Shown here piece by piece: positions 40,514-50,091 of a stretch of DNA of 64,000 nt. The notes beneath the pieces are model-generated. The model was given only the letters and a program-made list of their open reading frames with translations. It did not search any database and had not been told where the DNA came from. Position 1 is the first letter of the stretch, and every line of letters begins with the position of its first letter. The translations under genes were made by a program, and so were the position numbers. This DNA comes from Streptococcus sp. NPS 308 (GTDB taxonomy: Bacteria > Bacillota > Bacilli > Lactobacillales > Streptococcaceae), in NCBI RefSeq assembly GCF_002355895.1, contig NZ_AP017652.1, forward strand, positions 653,001 to 717,000, written 5' to 3'.

Positions 40514-40520
40514 AGAAGAA

Positions 40521-40564
40521 AACACCCTGCTGATAGACATTATCTATCAGTAGGGTGTTCTTTT
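40521..40564. terminator. Bidirectional terminator between the CBP remnant and the flippase gene
   Basis: A 17-bp inverted repeat (40521-40537 with 40543-40559), one wobble, 5-base loop. T-run on + and A-rich flank on the other side allow use in both directions. Confidence 0.85.
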
Positions 40565-42041
40565 AATTTCTTTTAAGCTTAGCAAGTACTAAGTCTAGAG
40601 CATAGTGGAGTGTTTTATCTTTGGCGATAAAGAGGGTCAAGAGGTAATAAATACCACAAGCTGCAACAGTCGAGAGAACCATGAGAATCATGTTGAAGTT
40701 GACTGTATAAGAGTTGACTTGGAAAAGGAATTTAAACACAAAATAAATTGGGATGAAACCAAGGGATACAATAGTATAGCGTGTTAGAGTAGCAAAGATT
40801 TCTTTCAAATCAATCAGTTGGTGTTTCTGGATAAAGCGAATTTCCAAGAGAACGACGATAGTCTCCGCAAGAATGGTCGTAGCGATATAGTACTCTGGTG
40901 CGAAAATATTATTGAAATACAAGAGGCAGTTGAAGAGGATATTGGCTCCGCCACCAAGGAAGTAAAAGGCAGTCAAGCGATTTTCGTGGTCATTGATAAA
41001 GATAATTTGTTTACCAAGGATCAACTCGATGGCCCAGATGATGGTACGAAAGGCAAAGACACTTGTCACAATACCTGCTTCGAGGTATTTTTCAGAAGAG
41101 TAGATAACTGCCGCGTAGTTCCCTAATACCATAATCCCAATGCTGGTTGGAACGATGAGGAAGTAAAAGAGGGCAGCCCCTTGATTCAGAAGACTTTTAT
41201 AAGAGGTGTAATCTTTCTTACCGAGATAGTAGCCGAGACGTGGGATACTCACATTGAGAGCCCCACTTAAGACACTGGCTATCAGCATGACAATACTGGA
41301 AGCAATAGTGTAGTAAGAAATGTAGTTTTCATCGGGTCCCTTGGTGATAAACATTCTATCAAGCAAGGTATAGAGCATGTTGGCGTTCGCTAAGAGAAGC
41401 ATAGTCAAGAGCGGTTTAGATGCTTTGATTAATTCCACAAGACCAATTTTGACAAAGGAAACTTCTCTCTTGATCCAAAGAAAACTGAGCAGGTAGTTGA
41501 GGATGGTGGTTGCACTCATGACGATGGCATAAGGAACGATATCATCTGCAGTTTTAACAAAGGTAAAGATAGCAACCAGCATGGCAATCCGAATAATCAA
41601 TGTCTTGTAGAGGATGAAGGCATAGTTTTCATAAGCCTCGTTCATCCATTCGATATTGAGGAATTGGAAGAGTGCCTGAGCTCCTAGGATATAGTAAAGG
41701 ACTTTCAGGTTCACAATGCTGGTATCAAAGAAGATAAAGAGGAAGTAGATACCAGTCGTCAGTAGAGAAGTGAAAACCGAAATATAAAACAACTTAGAAA
41801 AGACATAGTTGATTTTATTCTTGTCGTCCTTAACCTTACTGATAGCACGAATCCCGTAGTTGTATATTCCAAAGGCTGCTAGTGGAATGACAAAGCTGGC
41901 CCAGGTATTGGCGGTATTGAAGTAACCGTAGTTGGATTTGCTGAGAATCCGCGTCAGATAAGGATTGGTTATCAGAGGAAAAACGATATTGAGAATATTG
42001 ACCAGCAAGCTGGCCAAGGCATTTACTTTTATATTTTTCAT
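40563..42041 (-). CDS. Polysaccharide/teichoic-acid repeat-unit flippase (MATE/PST superfamily)
   Basis: A 492-residue integral membrane protein with about 12-14 hydrophobic segments, matching Wzx/RfbX-type oligosaccharide flippases (start ALASLLVNILNIVFPLITNPYLTRILSKSNYG). These move undecaprenyl-linked repeat units across the membrane. It is convergent with the LicD/glycosyltransferase genes and likely exports their product, though TacF-type flippases elsewhere could also serve. No frameshift seen. Confidence 0.88.
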   Translation of the reverse strand: MKNIKVNALASLLVNILNIVFPLITNPYLTRILSKSNYGYFNTANTWASFVIPLAAFGIYNYGIRAISKVKDDKNKINYVFSKLFYISVFTSLLTTGIYFLFIFFDTSIVNLKVLYYILGAQALFQFLNIEWMNEAYENYAFILYKTLIIRIAMLVAIFTFVKTADDIVPYAIVMSATTILNYLLSFLWIKREVSFVKIGLVELIKASKPLLTMLLLANANMLYTLLDRMFITKGPDENYISYYTIASSIVMLIASVLSGALNVSIPRLGYYLGKKDYTSYKSLLNQGAALFYFLIVPTSIGIMVLGNYAAVIYSSEKYLEAGIVTSVFAFRTIIWAIELILGKQIIFINDHENRLTAFYFLGGGANILFNCLLYFNNIFAPEYYIATTILAETIVVLLEIRFIQKHQLIDLKEIFATLTRYTIVSLGFIPIYFVFKFLFQVNSYTVNFNMILMVLSTVAACGIYYLLTLFIAKDKTLHYALDLVLAKLKRN

Positions 42042-42104
42042 TGAACTTTCTTTCTTAAATCTAAAATCATATCTAGTATTATATCACATTCTCGCTTCAT
42101 TCTT

Positions 42105-42133
42105 TTGATAAAATCGTAAAAATCTAGTATAAT
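42105..42133 (+). promoter_or_regulatory. Promoter of mecA
   Basis: TTGATA (42105-42110), 17-base spacer, TATAAT (42128-42133). ATG is 30 bases downstream. Confidence 0.75.
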
Positions 42134-42163
42134 AGATAGACTGAAAGTATGAGGTTACTAGAT

Positions 42164-42904
42164 ATGAAGATGAAACAAATTAGTGATACAACACTGAAAA
42201 TCACGATGACTTTAGATGATTTGATGGATCGGGGGATGGAGATTGCAGACTTTCTCATTCCTCAGGAAAAAACAGAAGAGTTTTTCTATGCTATTTTAGA
42301 TGAATTAGAGATGCCAGACAATTTCTTGGACAGTGGCATGCTGAGTTTTCGTGTAACACCAAAACCAGATAAGGTCGATGTCTTTGTGACCAAGTCTAAG
42401 ATTGACCAAAACCTTGATTTTGAAGATTTGGCGGACCTACCTGATATGGAAGAGTTGGCCCAAATGTCGCCAGATGAATTTCTCAAGACGCTAGAAAAGA
42501 GTATCGCAGATAAGACCAAGGACGATATTGAGGCCATCCAATCTCTAGAACAGGTCGAAGCAAAGGAAGAAGAGCAAGAGCAGGTAGACAAGGAGACGGA
42601 GAGCAAGAAAGAACCTTATATCTACTATATCCTGCGCTTTTCAAGCCTTGGTGACTTAGTTGCTTTTGCAAAGACGGTTAACTATCAGATGGAAACATCT
42701 GAACTCTATAAGATGAATGGGCACTACTATTTGACAATCTTAGTCGATGTAGAAAATCATCCTAGTCCATATCCGGCCTGGCTCTTGGCTCGTATGCGTG
42801 AATTTGCAGACGATAGTGACATCAGTCGTTCAGTCTTGCAAGAGTATGGGCAAATATTGATTAACCATGATGCAGTTCTCGGTCTGCAAAAGATTCGTTC
42901 ATAA
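42164..42904 (+). CDS. mecA: Adaptor protein MecA
   Basis: A 246-residue ClpC adaptor. N-terminal substrate-binding domain starts MKMKQISDTTLKITMTLDDLMDRG; an acidic linker (about 90-145) leads to the C-terminal ClpC-binding domain with YYILRFSSLGDLVAFA and HPSPYPAWLLARMREF. In streptococci MecA-ClpC limits competence by acting on the sigma factor ComX. An ATG at 42149 contains the GAGG ribosome site, so ATG 42164 (9 bases behind it) is taken. Single-gene unit flanked by promoter and terminator. Confidence 0.94.
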   Translation: MKMKQISDTTLKITMTLDDLMDRGMEIADFLIPQEKTEEFFYAILDELEMPDNFLDSGMLSFRVTPKPDKVDVFVTKSKIDQNLDFEDLADLPDMEELAQMSPDEFLKTLEKSIADKTKDDIEAIQSLEQVEAKEEEQEQVDKETESKKEPYIYYILRFSSLGDLVAFAKTVNYQMETSELYKMNGHYYLTILVDVENHPSPYPAWLLARMREFADDSDISRSVLQEYGQILINHDAVLGLQKIRS

Positions 42905-42936
42905 TTTTTAAAATCAATTTTCATTTATCAAGAAAG

Positions 42937-42959
42937 ACGAATCATGGGATTCGTTTTTT
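42937..42959 (+). terminator. Intrinsic terminator of mecA
   Basis: ACGAATC (42937-42943) pairs with GATTCGT (42948-42954), loop of 4, T-run to 42959. Confidence 0.85.
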
Positions 42960-43011
42960 CTTTTCTAGATCGAAATAGTGATTTACTATAATAGGAATTT
43001 TCACAAAATTC

Positions 43012-43020
43012 TGTTATAAT
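43012..43020 (+). promoter_or_regulatory. Extended -10 promoter of hom
   Basis: TGTTATAAT: TATAAT at 43015-43020 preceded by TGT; the preceding CACAAAATT tract is nearly the same as in the rRNA methyltransferase promoter at 22611-22619. ATG 31 bases downstream. Confidence 0.65.
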
Positions 43021-43051
43021 GGCTATATCAGAAAATTTCTAGGAGACAAAC

Positions 43052-44338
43052 ATGACAGTTAAAATTGCTTTACTTGGATTTGGTACCGTTGCAAGTGGCG
43101 TACCATTCCTCCTAAAGGAAAATGGAGAAAAAATCGTTCAGTCAGCTCATTCAGAGATTGAAGTAGCCAAGGTATTGGTCAAGGATGAAGATGAAAAGAA
43201 TCACTTGCTTGCTGCAGGGAATGACTTTAACTTTGTAACCAATGTAGATGATATTTTATCAGACAAAGATGTTACCATTGTAGTGGAATTGATGGGACGT
43301 ATCGAACCTGCTAAGACCTTTATCACTCGTGCCTTGGAAGCTGGGAAACACGTTGTTACTGCTAACAAGGACCTTTTGGCTGTCCATGGCGCAGAATTGC
43401 TAGAAATCGCTAAAGAGCACAATGTAGCACTCTACTACGAAGCGGCAGTAGCTGGTGGGATTCCAATTCTTCGCACTCTAGCAAATTCATTGGCTTCTGA
43501 TAAAATCACGCGCGTTCTTGGTGTCGTAAACGGAACTTCTAACTTCATGATGACTAAGATGGTGGAAGAAGGCTGGTCTTACGATGACGCTCTGGCCGAA
43601 GCTCAAAGACTAGGTTTTGCAGAAAGCGACCCTACAAATGATGTAGATGGGATTGATGCAGCCTATAAGATGGTGATTTTGAGCCAATTTGCCTTTGGGA
43701 TGAAGGTTGCCTTTGACGATGTAGCCCACAAGGGAATCCGTAACATCACACCAGAAGATGTAGCTGTGGCTCAAGAGCTTGGTTATGTTGTGAAATTGGT
43801 TGGTTCTATCGAGGAAACTCCTTCAGGTATTGCGGCAGAAGTGACTCCAACCTTCCTTCCTAAAGCACATCCACTTGCTAGTGTGAATGGTGTAATGAAC
43901 GCAGTCTTTGTGGAGTCTATCGGCATCGGTGAATCTATGTACTACGGACCAGGTGCTGGTCAAAAACCAACTGCAACAAGTGTTGTAGCGGACATTGTCC
44001 GTATCGTTCGTCGCTTGAATGATGGTACCATTGGTAAAGACTTCAACGAATATAGCCGTGACTTGGTCTTGGCAAATCCAGAAGATGTTAAAGCAAACTA
44101 CTATTTCTCAATCTTGGCACCAGATTCAAAAGGTCAGGTCTTGAAATTGGCTGAAATCTTTAATGATCAAGATATTTCCTTCAAGCAAATCCTCCAAGAT
44201 GGAAAAGAGGGGGACAAGGCGCGTGTAGTGATTATCACTCATAAGATTAATAAAGCACAACTTGAGAAGGTTTCCGCTGAGTTGGCCAAAGCTTCAGAAT
44301 TTGACCTCTTGAATACCTTCAAGGTGTTAGGAGAATAG
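43052..44338 (+). CDS. hom: Homoserine dehydrogenase
   Basis: A 428-residue NAD(P)-dependent enzyme reducing aspartate semialdehyde to homoserine for threonine and methionine. N-terminal [13 protein letters not shown] dinucleotide loop, VTANKDLLA catalytic region, [14 protein letters not shown] and [14 protein letters not shown] homoserine motif, and a C-terminal ACT-type domain. One base separates its stop from thrB, a coupled pair. Confidence 0.95.
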   Translation: MTVKIALLGFGTVASGVPFLLKENGEKIVQSAHSEIEVAKVLVKDEDEKNHLLAAGNDFNFVTNVDDILSDKDVTIVVELMGRIEPAKTFITRALEAGKHVVTANKDLLAVHGAELLEIAKEHNVALYYEAAVAGGIPILRTLANSLASDKITRVLGVVNGTSNFMMTKMVEEGWSYDDALAEAQRLGFAESDPTNDVDGIDAAYKMVILSQFAFGMKVAFDDVAHKGIRNITPEDVAVAQELGYVVKLVGSIEETPSGIAAEVTPTFLPKAHPLASVNGVMNAVFVESIGIGESMYYGPGAGQKPTATSVVADIVRIVRRLNDGTIGKDFNEYSRDLVLANPEDVKANYYFSILAPDSKGQVLKLAEIFNDQDISFKQILQDGKEGDKARVVIITHKINKAQLEKVSAELAKASEFDLLNTFKVLGE

Positions 44339-44339
44339 G

Positions 44340-45209
44340 ATGAAGATTATTGTACCTGCAACCAGTGCCAATATCGGGCCAGGTTTTGACTCGGTCGGTG
44401 TAGCTGTTACCAAGTATCTTCAAATTGAGATCTGTGAAGAACGGGATGAGTGGTTGATTGAACACCAGATTGGCAAATGGATTCCACATGACGAGCGTAA
44501 TCTCTTGCTTAAGATTGCTTTGCAAATTGTGCCAGACTTGCAACCGAGACGCTTGAAAATGACCAGTGATGTTCCCTTGGCGCGTGGCTTGGGTTCTTCT
44601 AGCTCGGTTATTGTTGCTGGGATTGAACTAGCTAACCAACTGGGCAAACTCAACTTATCTGACCATGACAAATTGCAGTTGGCGACCAAGATTGAAGGGC
44701 ATCCTGACAATGTAGCTCCAGCTATCTATGGAAATCTCGTTGTTGCGAGCTCTGTTGACGGAGAAGTTTCTGCTATCGTAGCAGACTTCCCAGAATGTGA
44801 TTTCCTAGCCTACATTCCAAACTATGAATTGCGTACCCGAGATAGCCGTGGTGTCTTGCCTAAGAAATTGTCTTACAAGGAAGCTGTTGCAGCAAGTTCG
44901 ATTGCCAATGTTGCTGTTGCAGCCTTGTTGGCAGGAGACATGGTGACTGCTGGACAAGCAATCGAGGGAGACCTCTTCCACGAGCGCTATCGTCAGAACT
45001 TGGTGAGAGAATTTGCGACGATTAAGCAAGTAGCCAAAGAGAATGGTGCCTATGCAACCTATCTCTCTGGGGCTGGTCCGACGGTTATGGTTCTGGCTTC
45101 TCATGACAAGATGCCCAAGATTAAAGCTGAGTTGCAAAAGCAGTCTTTTAAAGGCAAACTTCATGATTTGAAGGTGGATACCCAAGGTGTTCGTGTCCAA
45201 GCAAAATAA
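44340..45209 (+). CDS. thrB: Homoserine kinase
   Basis: A 289-residue GHMP-family kinase phosphorylating homoserine in threonine synthesis. N-terminal [22 protein letters not shown] loop [17 protein letters not shown] (about 79-95), and the C-terminal [13 protein letters not shown] motif are complete. thrC is not in the window. GGAG precedes the ATG within hom. Confidence 0.95.
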   Translation: MKIIVPATSANIGPGFDSVGVAVTKYLQIEICEERDEWLIEHQIGKWIPHDERNLLLKIALQIVPDLQPRRLKMTSDVPLARGLGSSSSVIVAGIELANQLGKLNLSDHDKLQLATKIEGHPDNVAPAIYGNLVVASSVDGEVSAIVADFPECDFLAYIPNYELRTRDSRGVLPKKLSYKEAVAASSIANVAVAALLAGDMVTAGQAIEGDLFHERYRQNLVREFATIKQVAKENGAYATYLSGAGPTVMVLASHDKMPKIKAELQKQSFKGKLHDLKVDTQGVRVQAK

Positions 45210-45218
45210 AGAATAGAA

Positions 45219-45265
45219 GATAGGATGGGGAAAGTCTCGACTAGGGGGGTTCCTATCCTTTTTTT
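45219..45265 (+). terminator. Intrinsic terminator of hom-thrB
   Basis: GATAGGA (45219-45225) pairs with TCCTATC (45251-45257), with a small inner AGTC/GACT hairpin, followed by a T-run at 45259-45265. Confidence 0.75.
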
Positions 45266-45276
45266 GAAAAGAAGTT

Positions 45277-45483
45277 TATACTCAATGAAAATCAAAGAGC
45301 AAACTAGGAAGCTAGCCGCAGGCTGCTCAAAACAGTGTTTTGAGGTTGTGGATAGAACTGACGAAGTTAGCTCAAAATACTGTTTTGAGGTTGTGGATAG
45401 AACTGACGAAGTTAGCTCAAAATACTGTTTTGAGGTTGCAGATGTAAGCTGACGTGGTTTGAAGAGTTTTTCGAAGAGTATTA
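45277..45483 (-). repeat. BOX element (boxC-boxB-boxA read in reverse)
   Basis: A pneumococcal-type BOX repeat. The left end begins ATACTCAATGAAAATCAAAG (boxC side). It is followed by two full 45-base boxB-like units (45325-45369 and 45370-45414) and a third partial one from 45415. The right end, GTGGTTTGAAGAG...CGAAGAGTATTA, is boxA in reverse complement, so the element lies in minus orientation. BOX elements are non-coding, mobilised repeats of the mitis group that can alter expression of neighbours. Here it fills the thrB-msrAB gap. Confidence 0.9.
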
Positions 45484-45512
45484 GTTAAAAACTTGATAAA
45501 GGAGAAAAAAAG

Positions 45513-46451
45513 ATGGCAGAAATTTATCTAGCAGGTGGTTGTTTTTGGGGTTTAGAGGAGTATTTTTCCAGAATTTCTGGAGTGCTAGCGACCAGTGTTG
45601 GCTACGCTAATGGGCAAGTCGAAACAACCAATTACCAGCTGCTCAAGGAAACAGACCATGCAGAAACAGTTCAAGTGATTTACGATGAGAAGGCAGTGTC
45701 ACTCAGAGAGATTTTGCTCTATTTTTTCCGAGTCATCGATCCCTTATCTATCAACCAGCAAGGGAATGACCGTGGTCGTCAATATCGTACTGGGATTTAT
45801 TATCAGGATGAAGCAGACCTGCCAGCTATCTACACAGTGATGCAGGAGCAGGAGCGTATGCTGGGTCGAAAGATTGCAGTAGAAGTGGAGAAACTTCGCC
45901 ACTATATTCTGGCGGAAGACTACCACCAAGACTATCTTAAGAAGAATCCTTCCGGTTACTGTCATATCGATGTGACAGATGCTGAGAAGCCATTGATTGA
46001 CGCCTCAAATTATGAAAAGCCTAGTCAAGAAGTGTTAAGGGAAAGTTTGTCAGCAGAGTCTTATCGTGTTACGCAAGAAGCTGCAACAGAGGCTCCATTT
46101 AGCAATGCTTATGACCAAATCTTTGAAGAGGGGATATATGTAGACATCACGACGGGTGAACCGCTTTTTTTCGCTAAGGATAAGTTTGCTTCAGGTTGTG
46201 GTTGGCCAAGTTTTAGTCGTCCGATTTCTAAGGAATTGATTCATTACTACAAGGACCTGAGCCATGGAATGGAGCGAATCGAGGTTCGTTCTCGCTCAGG
46301 CAATGCTCACTTGGGTCATGTTTTCACAGATGGACCTCAGGAGTTAGGTGGCCTGCGTTACTGTATTAATTCTGCCTCCTTGCGCTTTGTAGCAAAGGAT
46401 GAGATGGAAAAAGCAGGATATGGCTATCTATTACCTTACTTAAACAAATAA
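45513..46451 (+). CDS. msrAB: Fused peptide-methionine sulfoxide reductase MsrA-MsrB
   Basis: A 312-residue two-domain repair enzyme. MsrA (about 1-155) has the catalytic cysteine in [11 protein letters not shown], reducing Met-S-sulfoxide. MsrB (about 185-312) has [13 protein letters not shown] and the catalytic cysteine in [11 protein letters not shown], reducing Met-R-sulfoxide. No signal peptide, so this is the cytoplasmic type. The MsrB zinc CxxC pairs are not seen. AAAGGAG 8 bases before ATG, just after the BOX element. Confidence 0.95.
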   Translation: MAEIYLAGGCFWGLEEYFSRISGVLATSVGYANGQVETTNYQLLKETDHAETVQVIYDEKAVSLREILLYFFRVIDPLSINQQGNDRGRQYRTGIYYQDEADLPAIYTVMQEQERMLGRKIAVEVEKLRHYILAEDYHQDYLKKNPSGYCHIDVTDAEKPLIDASNYEKPSQEVLRESLSAESYRVTQEAATEAPFSNAYDQIFEEGIYVDITTGEPLFFAKDKFASGCGWPSFSRPISKELIHYYKDLSHGMERIEVRSRSGNAHLGHVFTDGPQELGGLRYCINSASLRFVAKDEMEKAGYGYLLPYLNK

Positions 46452-46510
46452 AACTGAGAGGGCGGGGCTTCCCACTTTCTTCATTTCCAGAATAAGAATA
46501 GAAGGGATCT

Positions 46511-48235
46511 ATGAAACACTTACTATCTTACTTCAAATCCTATATCAAAGAATCCATTTTAGCTCCCTTGTTCAAGCTACTTGAAGCTGTTTTTGAGCTC
46601 TTGGTTCCCATGGTGATTGCTGGGATTGTTGACCAATCCTTGCCCCAGAGAGATCAAGGACACCTCTGGATGCAGATTGGCCTACTCCTTATCTTTGCAG
46701 TGATTGGCGTTTTAGTAGCCTTGATTGCTCAATTTTATTCAGCAAAGGCAGCGGTAGGTTTTGCCAAGGAATTGACAAACGACCTCTATCGTCATATTCT
46801 TTCTTTACCAAAGGAAAGCAGAGACCGTTTGACAACTTCTAGCTTGGTCACTCGCTTGACCTCGGATACCTACCAGATTCAGACTGGTATTAATCAGTTT
46901 CTGCGTCTCTTTTTGAGAGCGCCTATTATCGTTTTTGGGGCAATCTTTATGGCCTATCGCATCTCAGCTGAGCTGACTTTCTGGTTTTTGGTCATGGTTG
47001 GTTTTTTGACAATCGTTATTGTTGGGCTCTCTCGTCTGGTCAATCCTCTCTACAGTGGTCTCAGAAAGAAAACGGACCAACTGGTTCAGGAAACGCGCCA
47101 GCAATTACAAGGGATGCGGGTGATTCGTGCTTTTGGGCAAGAAAAACGAGAGTTACAGATTTTTCAAACCCTTAACCAAGTTTATGCCAGATTACAAGAA
47201 AAAACAGGTTTCTGGTCTAGTTTACTAACACCTCTGACCTATCTGATTGTTAATGGAACTCTGCTTGTCATCATCTGGCAGGGATATATTTCTATACAAG
47301 GAGGTTTACTCAGCCAGGGTGCTCTCATTGCCCTTATCAACTATCTCTTACAGATTTTGGTGGAATTGGTCAAACTAGCTATGCTGATCAATTCTCTCAA
47401 CCAATCCTATATCTCAGCCAAGCGAATCGAGGAAGTTTTTACCGAAGCTCCAGAAGATATCCATTCAGAATTAGATCAAAAGCAAGCTACTAGTAATCAG
47501 GTTTTACAAGTCCAAGAATTGACCTTTACCTATCCTGATGCAGCCCAGCCTTCTCTGAAAGGCATTTCCTTTGATATGACTCAAGGACAAATCCTTGGTA
47601 TCATTGGAGGAACAGGTTCTGGTAAGTCAAGCTTGGTGCAAGTCTTACTTGGACTTTATCCAGCAGATAAGGGAAGCATTGACCTTTATCGAGATGGACG
47701 TAGTCCTCTTAATTTGGAGCAGTGGCGGTCTTGGATTGCCTATGTGCCTCAAAAAGTCGAGCTCTTTAAAGGAACTATTCGTTCCAACTTGACGGTGGGT
47801 TTCAATCAAGAAGTAACTGACCAAGAGCTCTGGCAGGCCTTGGAGATTGCGCAAGCAAAGGATTTTGTCAGTGATAAGGAAGGACTCTTAGATGCCCTAG
47901 TTGAGGCCGGAGGACGAAATTTCTCAGGTGGACAAAAACAAAGGTTGTCTATCGCCCGAGCAGTCTTGCGCCAAGCTCCGTTTCTCATCCTAGATGATGC
48001 AACCTCGGCCCTCGACACCATTACCGAGTCCAAGCTCTTGAGATCTATCCGAGAGAACTTACCTAACACGAGCTTAATCTTGATTTCTCAACGAACCTCA
48101 ACTTTACAGATGGTTGACCAGATTCTCCTCTTGGAAAAAGGCGAGCTCCTAGCTATCGGCAAGCACGAGGACTTGATGAAGTCCAGTCAAGTCTATCGTG
48201 AAATCAATGCTTCCCAACATGGAAAGGAGGACTAG
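46511..48235 (+). CDS. ABC exporter subunit (permease-ATPase), first of a heterodimer
   Basis: A 574-residue half-transporter: six transmembrane helices (about 15-310) then an ATPase domain. Walker A GGTGSGKSS, signature FSGGQKQRLSIARA (canonical), and Walker B FLILDDATSALD, where the usual catalytic Glu is Asp. Followed directly by a second half-transporter with the complementary defect, as in LmrCD/BmrCD-type asymmetric drug or lipid exporters. Substrate unknown. GGGATC is a weak ribosome site. Confidence 0.9.
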   Translation: MKHLLSYFKSYIKESILAPLFKLLEAVFELLVPMVIAGIVDQSLPQRDQGHLWMQIGLLLIFAVIGVLVALIAQFYSAKAAVGFAKELTNDLYRHILSLPKESRDRLTTSSLVTRLTSDTYQIQTGINQFLRLFLRAPIIVFGAIFMAYRISAELTFWFLVMVGFLTIVIVGLSRLVNPLYSGLRKKTDQLVQETRQQLQGMRVIRAFGQEKRELQIFQTLNQVYARLQEKTGFWSSLLTPLTYLIVNGTLLVIIWQGYISIQGGLLSQGALIALINYLLQILVELVKLAMLINSLNQSYISAKRIEEVFTEAPEDIHSELDQKQATSNQVLQVQELTFTYPDAAQPSLKGISFDMTQGQILGIIGGTGSGKSSLVQVLLGLYPADKGSIDLYRDGRSPLNLEQWRSWIAYVPQKVELFKGTIRSNLTVGFNQEVTDQELWQALEIAQAKDFVSDKEGLLDALVEAGGRNFSGGQKQRLSIARAVLRQAPFLILDDATSALDTITESKLLRSIRENLPNTSLILISQRTSTLQMVDQILLLEKGELLAIGKHEDLMKSSQVYREINASQHGKED

Positions 48236-48236
48236 A

Positions 48237-49985
48237 ATGAGACGACAATCTGCAAACCAGACGCTCACACGTTTGGCTAAAGACATTGCAAGTCACCCTT
48301 TCCTCCTTTTCCTAGCCTTCCTAGGAACTATTGCCCAAGTTGGCTTATCAATTTACCTACCTATTCTGATTGGGCAGGTCATTGACCAGGTCCTAGTGGC
48401 TGGTTCTTCACCAGTTTTTTGGCATATTTTCATTCAGATGATATTGGTAGTCATAGGAAATACTCTGGTACAATGGGCCAACCCTCTTCTTTATAATCGT
48501 CTAATCTTCTCTTATACCAGAGACTTGCGAGAGCGAATAATCTATAAGCTCCATCGTTTACCGATTGCCTTTGTAGATAGGCAAGGTAGTGGGGAGATGG
48601 TTAGTCGTGTAACCACAGACATAGAACAGTTGGCAGCAGGCTTGACCATGATTTTTAATCAATTTTTCATTGGTGTCTTGATGATTTTGGTTAGTATTCT
48701 AGCAATGCTCCAAATTCACCTCCTCATGACCCTTTTGGTCTTGCTGTTGACACCCCTATCCATGGTGATTTCACGCTTTATTGCCAAGAAATCTTATCAT
48801 CTCTTCCAAAAGCAAACGGAGACAAGAGGGATTCAGACCCAGTTGATTGAAGAATCGCTTAGCCAGCAGACTATTATCCAGTCCATTAATGCTCAAGGAG
48901 AGTTTATTCAAAGATTGCATGAGGCTAATGATAACTACGCAAACTATTCTCAGTCAGCTATCTTTTATTCTTCAACGGTCAATCCTTCGACTCGATTTGT
49001 TAATGCGCTCATTTATGCTCTTCTAGCTGGAGTAGGAGCTTATCGTATCATGATGGGATCCACACTGACCATTGGGCGTTTAGTGACTTTTTTGAACTAT
49101 GTCCAACAGTACACCAAGCCCTTTAATGATATTTCTTCAGTTCTAGCCGAGTTACAAAGTGCTCTCGCCTGCGCAGAGCGTGTCTATGCAGTCTTAGAAA
49201 GTCCTGAGATTGCTGAAACAGGTAAGGAAATCTTGACCAGCGACCAAGTCAAGGGAGCTATTTCCTTTAAACATGTCTCTTTTGGTTACCATCCTGAAAA
49301 GATTTTGATTAAGAATTTATCGATTGACATTCCAGCTGGTAGCAAGGTTGCTATTGTTGGTCCTACGGGTGCTGGAAAATCAACCCTCATCAATCTCCTC
49401 ATGCGTTTTTATCCCATTAAATCGGGAGATATCTTGCTAGATGGTCGTTCCATTTATGACTATACCCGAGCATCATTGAGACAACAAATTGGCATGGTGC
49501 TACAGGAAACTTGGCTCAAGCAAGGGACCATTCATGACAATATTGCCTTTGGCAATCCTGAAGCCAGTCGGGAGCAGGTGATTGCTGCTGCCAAAGCAGC
49601 CAATGCAGACTTTTTCATCCAACAGTTGCCGCAGGGATACGATACTAAGTTGGAAAATGCAGGAGAATCTCTATCTGTCGGTCAAGCCCAGCTTTTGACC
49701 ATCGCCCGAGTCTTTCTAGCTATTCCAAAGATTCTTATCTTAGACGAGGCAACTTCCTCCATCGATACTCGGACAGAAGTGCTAGTTCAGGATGCCTTTG
49801 CTAAACTCATGAAGGGACGAACAAGTTTTATCATTGCCCACCGCTTGTCTACTATTCAGGATGCGGATCTGATTCTAGTCTTGGTGGATGGTGACATCGT
49901 GGAGCATGGAAACCATCAGGATCTCATGGCTAGAAAGGGCAAGTATTACCAAATGCAAAAGGCTGCGACTTTTAACTCAGAGTAA
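48237..49985 (+). CDS. ABC exporter subunit (permease-ATPase), second of a heterodimer
   Basis: A 582-residue half-transporter with six transmembrane helices and an ATPase domain. Walker A GPTGAGKST and Walker B ILILDEATSSID (with Glu) are intact, but the signature is LSVGQAQLL, with Val in place of the first Gly. It therefore completes the active site together with the canonical signature of the first subunit. The frame is open from 48198, but ATG 48237 lies 7 bases behind AAGGAGG and 2 bases after the preceding stop. Confidence 0.9.
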   Translation: MRRQSANQTLTRLAKDIASHPFLLFLAFLGTIAQVGLSIYLPILIGQVIDQVLVAGSSPVFWHIFIQMILVVIGNTLVQWANPLLYNRLIFSYTRDLRERIIYKLHRLPIAFVDRQGSGEMVSRVTTDIEQLAAGLTMIFNQFFIGVLMILVSILAMLQIHLLMTLLVLLLTPLSMVISRFIAKKSYHLFQKQTETRGIQTQLIEESLSQQTIIQSINAQGEFIQRLHEANDNYANYSQSAIFYSSTVNPSTRFVNALIYALLAGVGAYRIMMGSTLTIGRLVTFLNYVQQYTKPFNDISSVLAELQSALACAERVYAVLESPEIAETGKEILTSDQVKGAISFKHVSFGYHPEKILIKNLSIDIPAGSKVAIVGPTGAGKSTLINLLMRFYPIKSGDILLDGRSIYDYTRASLRQQIGMVLQETWLKQGTIHDNIAFGNPEASREQVIAAAKAANADFFIQQLPQGYDTKLENAGESLSVGQAQLLTIARVFLAIPKILILDEATSSIDTRTEVLVQDAFAKLMKGRTSFIIAHRLSTIQDADLILVLVDGDIVEHGNHQDLMARKGKYYQMQKAATFNSE

Positions 49986-50021
49986 GCCACTCCTATCCAT
50001 TTTAAAATCTTAATGATACTA

Positions 50022-50046
50022 AAAGTTGCCTTCGGGTGACTTTTTT
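50022..50046 (+). terminator. Intrinsic terminator with UUCG tetraloop
   Basis: AAAGTTGCC (50022-50030), loop TTCG, GGTGACTTT (50035-50043), 9-bp stem with two wobbles and the C(UUCG)G tetraloop, then a T-run. Ends the ABC exporter operon. Confidence 0.88.
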
Positions 50047-50091
50047 GTTACAATAGCTAGAAAAAATCAAGGCCTTAGAAGGAGAAAACCA

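Noticed and set aside
45225..45452. 75-residue frame with repeated CFEVVDRTDEV
   Set aside because: It lies within the BOX repeat and its upstream terminator; the repeats are the 45-base boxB units read in frame, so it is not counted as a gene.
50026..50091. N-terminal extension of the amidohydrolase
   Set aside because: Overlaps the upstream terminator hairpin; ATG 50092 has the ribosome site.
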